Assembly: GCF_015689175.1 (NCBI RefSeq)
Contig: NZ_CP065047.1
Location: forward strand, 1 to 64,000
Reading direction: 5' to 3'
DNA length: 64,000 nucleotides
Source: Mycobacterium kubicae
GTDB taxonomy: Bacteria; Actinomycetota; Actinomycetes; Mycobacteriales; Mycobacteriaceae
Shown here: positions 61,154-64,000 of the stretch, in pieces
How the letters are laid out: every line of letters starts with the position of its first letter
Position numbering within the stretch: the first letter of the stretch is position 1
The notes under the pieces: model-generated
Told to the model about the DNA's origin: nothing
Seen by the model: only the letters and a program-made list of their open reading frames with translations
Databases searched by the model: none
Made by a program: the position numbers and the translations under genes

Positions 61154-61465
61154 ATGACTGGTTTCTTTGAGATGGTGCCCGGCGCCGTCGACATGTCGGC
61201 GGCTGCGGAGGCCGGCATCAGCGAGGAAATGGCGGCGACGACGGCGGCCGGCGCCGCGGCGCTCACCGGCGTCCTGCCCATGGCGGCCGACACCGACTCG
61301 ATCGAATTCGCGGCCGCACTCAACGCCGCCGGGGCGGCCTACCTGGCCACGGCCGCCGAGCACGTCGGTCAACGCGCCGGCTTTTCCGGGGCCCAAGGCC
61401 TGGCATCTGCGACCACAGTTGCGACCGACGGCCTGAACGCCGCGGCGACCGCCCTCGGCGGCTAG
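61154..61465 (+). CDS. PE family protein (PE36-like)
   Basis: 103 residues from ATG 61154 with GGGAGG upstream. A PE-type two-helix domain: MTGFFEMVPGAVDMSAAAEA, GISEEMAATTAAGAAALTGV, SIEFAAALNAAGAAYLATAA. The usual Pro-Glu motif is not seen, as in the ESX-2 PE36. It precedes the PPE gene by 8 bases, so they should form a PE/PPE heterodimer, probably exported by this locus or an ESX system elsewhere. Confidence 0.87.
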   Translation: MTGFFEMVPGAVDMSAAAEAGISEEMAATTAAGAAALTGVLPMAADTDSIEFAAALNAAGAAYLATAAEHVGQRAGFSGAQGLASATTVATDGLNAAATALGG

Positions 61466-61473
61466 GAGACGGC

Positions 61474-62664
61474 ATGCCCGACCCCAGGTGGACCGGTCCG
61501 CCCGAAGTCGTCGCCGCGATCTTCGAGGCCGGATCACCTGCATCGGTCATCGCCAACAACACCGTCTGGGTCACCGAAACCGCCAACAAGGAACTGTCGG
61601 CTGGCCTCTCGGCGGTCAATACGTTGGCCACCGCCACGCAGTGGCAAGGCGTGAGCGCGCTCGCGTCGATGGTGACCGCCACGGGACTCAACGCCGGACT
61701 CCAGACGTTGGTGGGCTGGACGGCCGAGAAGATCAGCGTCACTCAAGCCGCCGTCGAAGCCTTTGCCGTCGCTCGGTCGGCGGTCATTCCCTCCCTCGTC
61801 TCGCAGACCAACCGCGACGAGTGGGCGGTCCTCAACGCCACCAACTTCCTGGGCATCAACACCCCAGCGATCGTCGAGCGGGACTGTGAGTATTTCGGCG
61901 AGCACTGGCCGCACAACTCCAGCGTCGGCTGGACGTACTCCGGTGCGCTGAGCGCGCTCGTCGCGGCGTTGGCCGTTCCCCCGCCGGTCGCGCCCATGGG
62001 TGCGTCGCCGGCCGCCCCCGCAGCGGCGGCGCAAGCCGTCGCCCAGGCGGCGGGACAGTCGGGCATGAACGGCGCGATGCAGGCATCGACTCAGGCCGCG
62101 CAGACCACATCCGCGCCTTCGGAAGCGACGGGCCAGCTCAGTTCGCTGATGCAGCAGCCGATGCAGATGGTGTCAGGTGTGACCGAACCGCTGAAAGAGA
62201 TGGCGCAGGCGCCGATGCAGGCGATGCAGGGCTTCACCAGCCTGCCGCAAAGCATGATGCAGGCGATGGGTGGCATGTTCGGGTCTGCCGGAGCCTCGAA
62301 TGCGGCGACGGTGACTGCGGCTGCCGAGCCGGTCGTGGCCGCGGGCAGCGTTGCCGGAGGCGCGGCCTCGGGTGGGGGTGCGGGCAGTGTCGGGAGCTTC
62401 CCCGGCGCGGGATTGACCAGTTACACCCGTCCCACCAGCAGCTTCGAGTCAGAGGCGGGCGGACGGCCGACCAGTGTGCGCGCGGGGGTCCTGAACGCCG
62501 CCGAGGTGCGCGGACCGGTCGCCTCTAACGCGATGGGCGGCGCGCCGATGCCGATGTCACCGGCCGGCATGCTCGCTCGGGGCGCCGGATCCGAATCCGA
62601 GAAGGATGCGGCGGTGGCGCGGGCTCGCGTTGTGGTCCAAGGGGAACCCACCGACCCGCGCTAG
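61474..62664 (+). CDS. PPE family protein (PPE69-like)
   Basis: 396 residues from ATG 61474 (MPDPRWTGPPEVVAAIFEAG), with GGAGA between the PE stop and the start. The PPE domain (about 1-180) has ATQWQGVSALASMVTATGLN and NRDEWAVLNATNFLGINTPA. The rest is a Gln/Met/Ala-rich linker (PMQMVSGVTEPLKEMAQAPM) ending TSYTRPTSSFESEAGGRPTS. PPE69 from ESX-2, as I remember it, has the same N-terminus MPDP and the same closing motif. An ESX substrate likely acts with the PE protein. Confidence 0.9.
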   Translation: MPDPRWTGPPEVVAAIFEAGSPASVIANNTVWVTETANKELSAGLSAVNTLATATQWQGVSALASMVTATGLNAGLQTLVGWTAEKISVTQAAVEAFAVARSAVIPSLVSQTNRDEWAVLNATNFLGINTPAIVERDCEYFGEHWPHNSSVGWTYSGALSALVAALAVPPPVAPMGASPAAPAAAAQAVAQAAGQSGMNGAMQASTQAAQTTSAPSEATGQLSSLMQQPMQMVSGVTEPLKEMAQAPMQAMQGFTSLPQSMMQAMGGMFGSAGASNAATVTAAAEPVVAAGSVAGGAASGGGAGSVGSFPGAGLTSYTRPTSSFESEAGGRPTSVRAGVLNAAEVRGPVASNAMGGAPMPMSPAGMLARGAGSESEKDAAVARARVVVQGEPTDPR

Positions 62665-62820
62665 CCGTCCGCTCCGCGCTTTGGTCACAGTTGTCACACC
62701 AGCCTCTGTCCAGACCGATGCACTTTTTGCCCGACTCATAGCGACAGCGCCATTTGTCGCTCGGAGGTGGGCACCACGGCTACTGCTGGGAGGAGGGGCC
62801 AGTGTGGCTGATGTGACAGT

Positions 62821-62900
62821 TCATCGCCCGCGGCCGGGGCTGAGGATGATGGGCCCCGGCTCTCTTCGCGGGCTGCGCCCGCTCATCGCCCGCGGCCGGG
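62821..62900. repeat. 18-bp direct repeat at the right edge of the ESX-like locus
   Basis: TCATCGCCCGCGGCCGGG occurs exactly at 62821-62838 and 62883-62900. The right copy is the last 6 codons and stop of the Rv0036c-type gene on the minus strand; the left copy is a duplicate of its tail. The stretch 62665-62882 between the PPE gene and the Rv0036c-type gene has no gene I can support. Confidence 0.85.
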
Positions 62901-63656
62901 AGGCCCCGCGAATGCCTGCGCCAGAGACAACCACCGCCGCGCGTCCGCACCGTCGGCGGTTACATCCAGACTGCTCAACGCCCGTCGTTGCGTCACCAGG
63001 AAACAGAAGTCCAGAGCCGAGCCGGTGACCCGCTGCGACGCATCATCTGGTCCCCACGTCCAGACATCACCGCCGGGTCCGCGCAGTTCGACGCGAAACG
63101 GCTCGTTCGGTGGCGTCAGATTGTTGACGGCGAAGGCGTAGTCACGGGTGCGCACACCCAGGTGCGCGATCGAGCGCAGCCGTTCGGTGGCCGGGCGACT
63201 GACGCCGAGCGCATCGGCGACATCCAACCCGTGCGCCCAGGTCTCCATCAGTCGCGCCGTCGCCATCGATGCCGCACTCATCGGCGGCCCGAACCAAGGC
63301 AACTTGCGGCCGTCGGGGACGGTCACCAGCGCCTGGTGCAGCTTCTCGCGAGTGATCCGCCAGTCGTTCAACAGATCACCGGGCGGCATGGCGGCCAGAT
63401 CCTCGGCACCGGCGTCGACGAACCCGCCGGGATCGGCGGCCGCGGCGGTCAGCACCACCCCGAACGCCTCCTCGTCGGTGACCGCGGTGAGCGCGACGCG
63501 GTCGGTCCACAACAAGTGCGCGATCTGGTGCGCAATGGTCCAGCCGGGCGCGGGTGTCGGCATGGCCCATTCGTCCGGGGACAGCGGCGTCACCAGCGCG
63601 TCGAGGTCGTCGCTCTCCGCGCGCAAGTCAGCGACTATCGCCCCGGGACCTGCCAT
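62883..63656 (-). CDS. DinB-fold/maleylpyruvate isomerase-like protein (Rv0036c-type)
   Basis: 257 residues from ATG 63656, same length as Rv0036c; GTG 63659 is an alternative. The mycothiol-dependent DinB-like fold shows [40 protein letters not shown] (His residues for metal), and [20 protein letters not shown]. The TIGR03084 family is annotated metal-binding; substrate unknown. Its start overlaps the stop of the MFS gene (TGATG). Confidence 0.9.
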   Translation of the reverse strand: MAGPGAIVADLRAESDDLDALVTPLSPDEWAMPTPAPGWTIAHQIAHLLWTDRVALTAVTDEEAFGVVLTAAAADPGGFVDAGAEDLAAMPPGDLLNDWRITREKLHQALVTVPDGRKLPWFGPPMSAASMATARLMETWAHGLDVADALGVSRPATERLRSIAHLGVRTRDYAFAVNNLTPPNEPFRVELRGPGGDVWTWGPDDASQRVTGSALDFCFLVTQRRALSSLDVTADGADARRWLSLAQAFAGPPGRGR

Positions 63657-64000
63657 CACTTCCTCCCTGACTTGGCCGGTAGGCCGCGCCGGCCGACGAC
63701 GCTGTGCACCAACAGCCCCATCAGATAGATGACCGAGCCGAACAAGACGAACACCGGCGCCCGCCCGTCGTCGGGGACCAGCGCCGCACCAACGGTCACC
63801 GCGACGATAAACGAAACCCAGAACAGGGCGTCCTGCACGGCGAAAACGTGTCCGCGCAGCGCGTCGTCAACGTCGATCTGCATCGCCGAGTCGGCGCACA
63901 ACTTGACCACCTGCCCGGCCACGCCCAGGGAGAAACCGCAGGCCACCATGACCGGCAACAGCAAGCTGGCACCGGCGAGCTGGATGATCGCCGCGGCCAC
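63656..64000 (-). CDS. MFS transporter, C-terminal part (Rv0037c-type; 5' end outside window)
   Basis: The last 114 residues of an integral membrane protein; the frame is open to the window end. Hydrophobic segments: [40 protein letters not shown] and [20 protein letters not shown]. The loop [16 protein letters not shown] is a family trait of Rv0037c-like transporters. It ends [12 protein letters not shown]. Overlaps the next gene's start by one base. Confidence 0.88.
   Translation of the reverse strand: MAAAIIQLAGASLLLPVMVACGFSLGVAGQVVKLCADSAMQIDVDDALRGHVFAVQDALFWVSFIVAVTVGAALVPDDGRAPVFVLFGSVIYLMGLLVHSVVGRRGLPAKSGRK

Noticed and set aside
55475..62664. Assignment of the secretion genes to ESX-1 or its known duplications
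   Set aside because: EccC is one fused chain and EccB, PE and PPE resemble ESX-2 proteins; ESX-1 has split EccCa/EccCb.
62606..63028. Plus-strand frame after the PPE gene (ALFARLIATAPFVARRWAPR)
   Set aside because: Continues antisense into the Rv0036c-type gene and shows no family; possibly debris, not a supported gene.

Overview
This window is the origin-proximal part of a Mycobacterium chromosome, very probably a slow grower. The order dnaA, dnaN, recF, dciA, gyrB, gyrA, the Rv0007-type gene, tRNA-Ile, tRNA-Ala, cwsA, ppiA, crgA, trpG, then pknB-pknA-pbpA-rodA-pstP-fhaB-fhaA on the minus strand, tRNA-Leu, whiB5 and Rv0023 to Rv0030 homologues matches the start of the M. tuberculosis chromosome as I remember it. 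WhiB5, PE/PPE and ESX genes are mycobacterial hallmarks. Species was not determined. References to M. tuberculosis genes here and below are from memory, not from a search.

Layout. 1-11 kb: replication and gyrase core with the origin between dnaA and dnaN, and gyrA carrying a 194-residue mini-intein. 11.3-17.8 kb: an accessory block next to tRNA-Ala with an SDR, an NmrA-like protein, an FMN reductase and a luciferase-like monooxygenase (one minus-strand operon), then a DUF5996 protein, an MFS exporter and a small secreted protein. 17.8-31.4 kb: cell-division and cell-wall core (CwsA, PpiA, CrgA, and the Ser/Thr kinase, phosphatase, PBP, RodA and FHA operon with 1- and 4-nt overlaps). 31.6-43 kb: tRNA-Leu, a strong terminator, then a variable region of gene remnants: truncated PNPOx, orphan YrbE permease with its TetR, amidohydrolase remnant, a 60-bp tandem repeat, an IS3-family element inserted in an alpha/beta hydrolase gene, a decayed IS256-family element and unassigned ORFs. 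43-49 kb: EAL-DICT protein, a PPE-PPW protein, GNAT, pirin and acyl-CoA dehydrogenase.

49-62.7 kb is the most interesting part: whiB5, an XRE regulator, an NlpC/P60 protein, two DUF4226 proteins, an EspC-like and an EspD/H-like small protein, a tiny antisense ORF, Rv0029- and Rv0030-like genes, followed directly by eccB, a full-length fused eccC, a PE and a PPE gene. It reads as a second, compact ESX-2-like type VII secretion locus. In M. tuberculosis only its left half (Rv0022c-Rv0030) seems to remain. EccD, EccE, MycP and an EsxA/EsxB pair are not present in this window. The window closes with Rv0036c and Rv0037c homologues.
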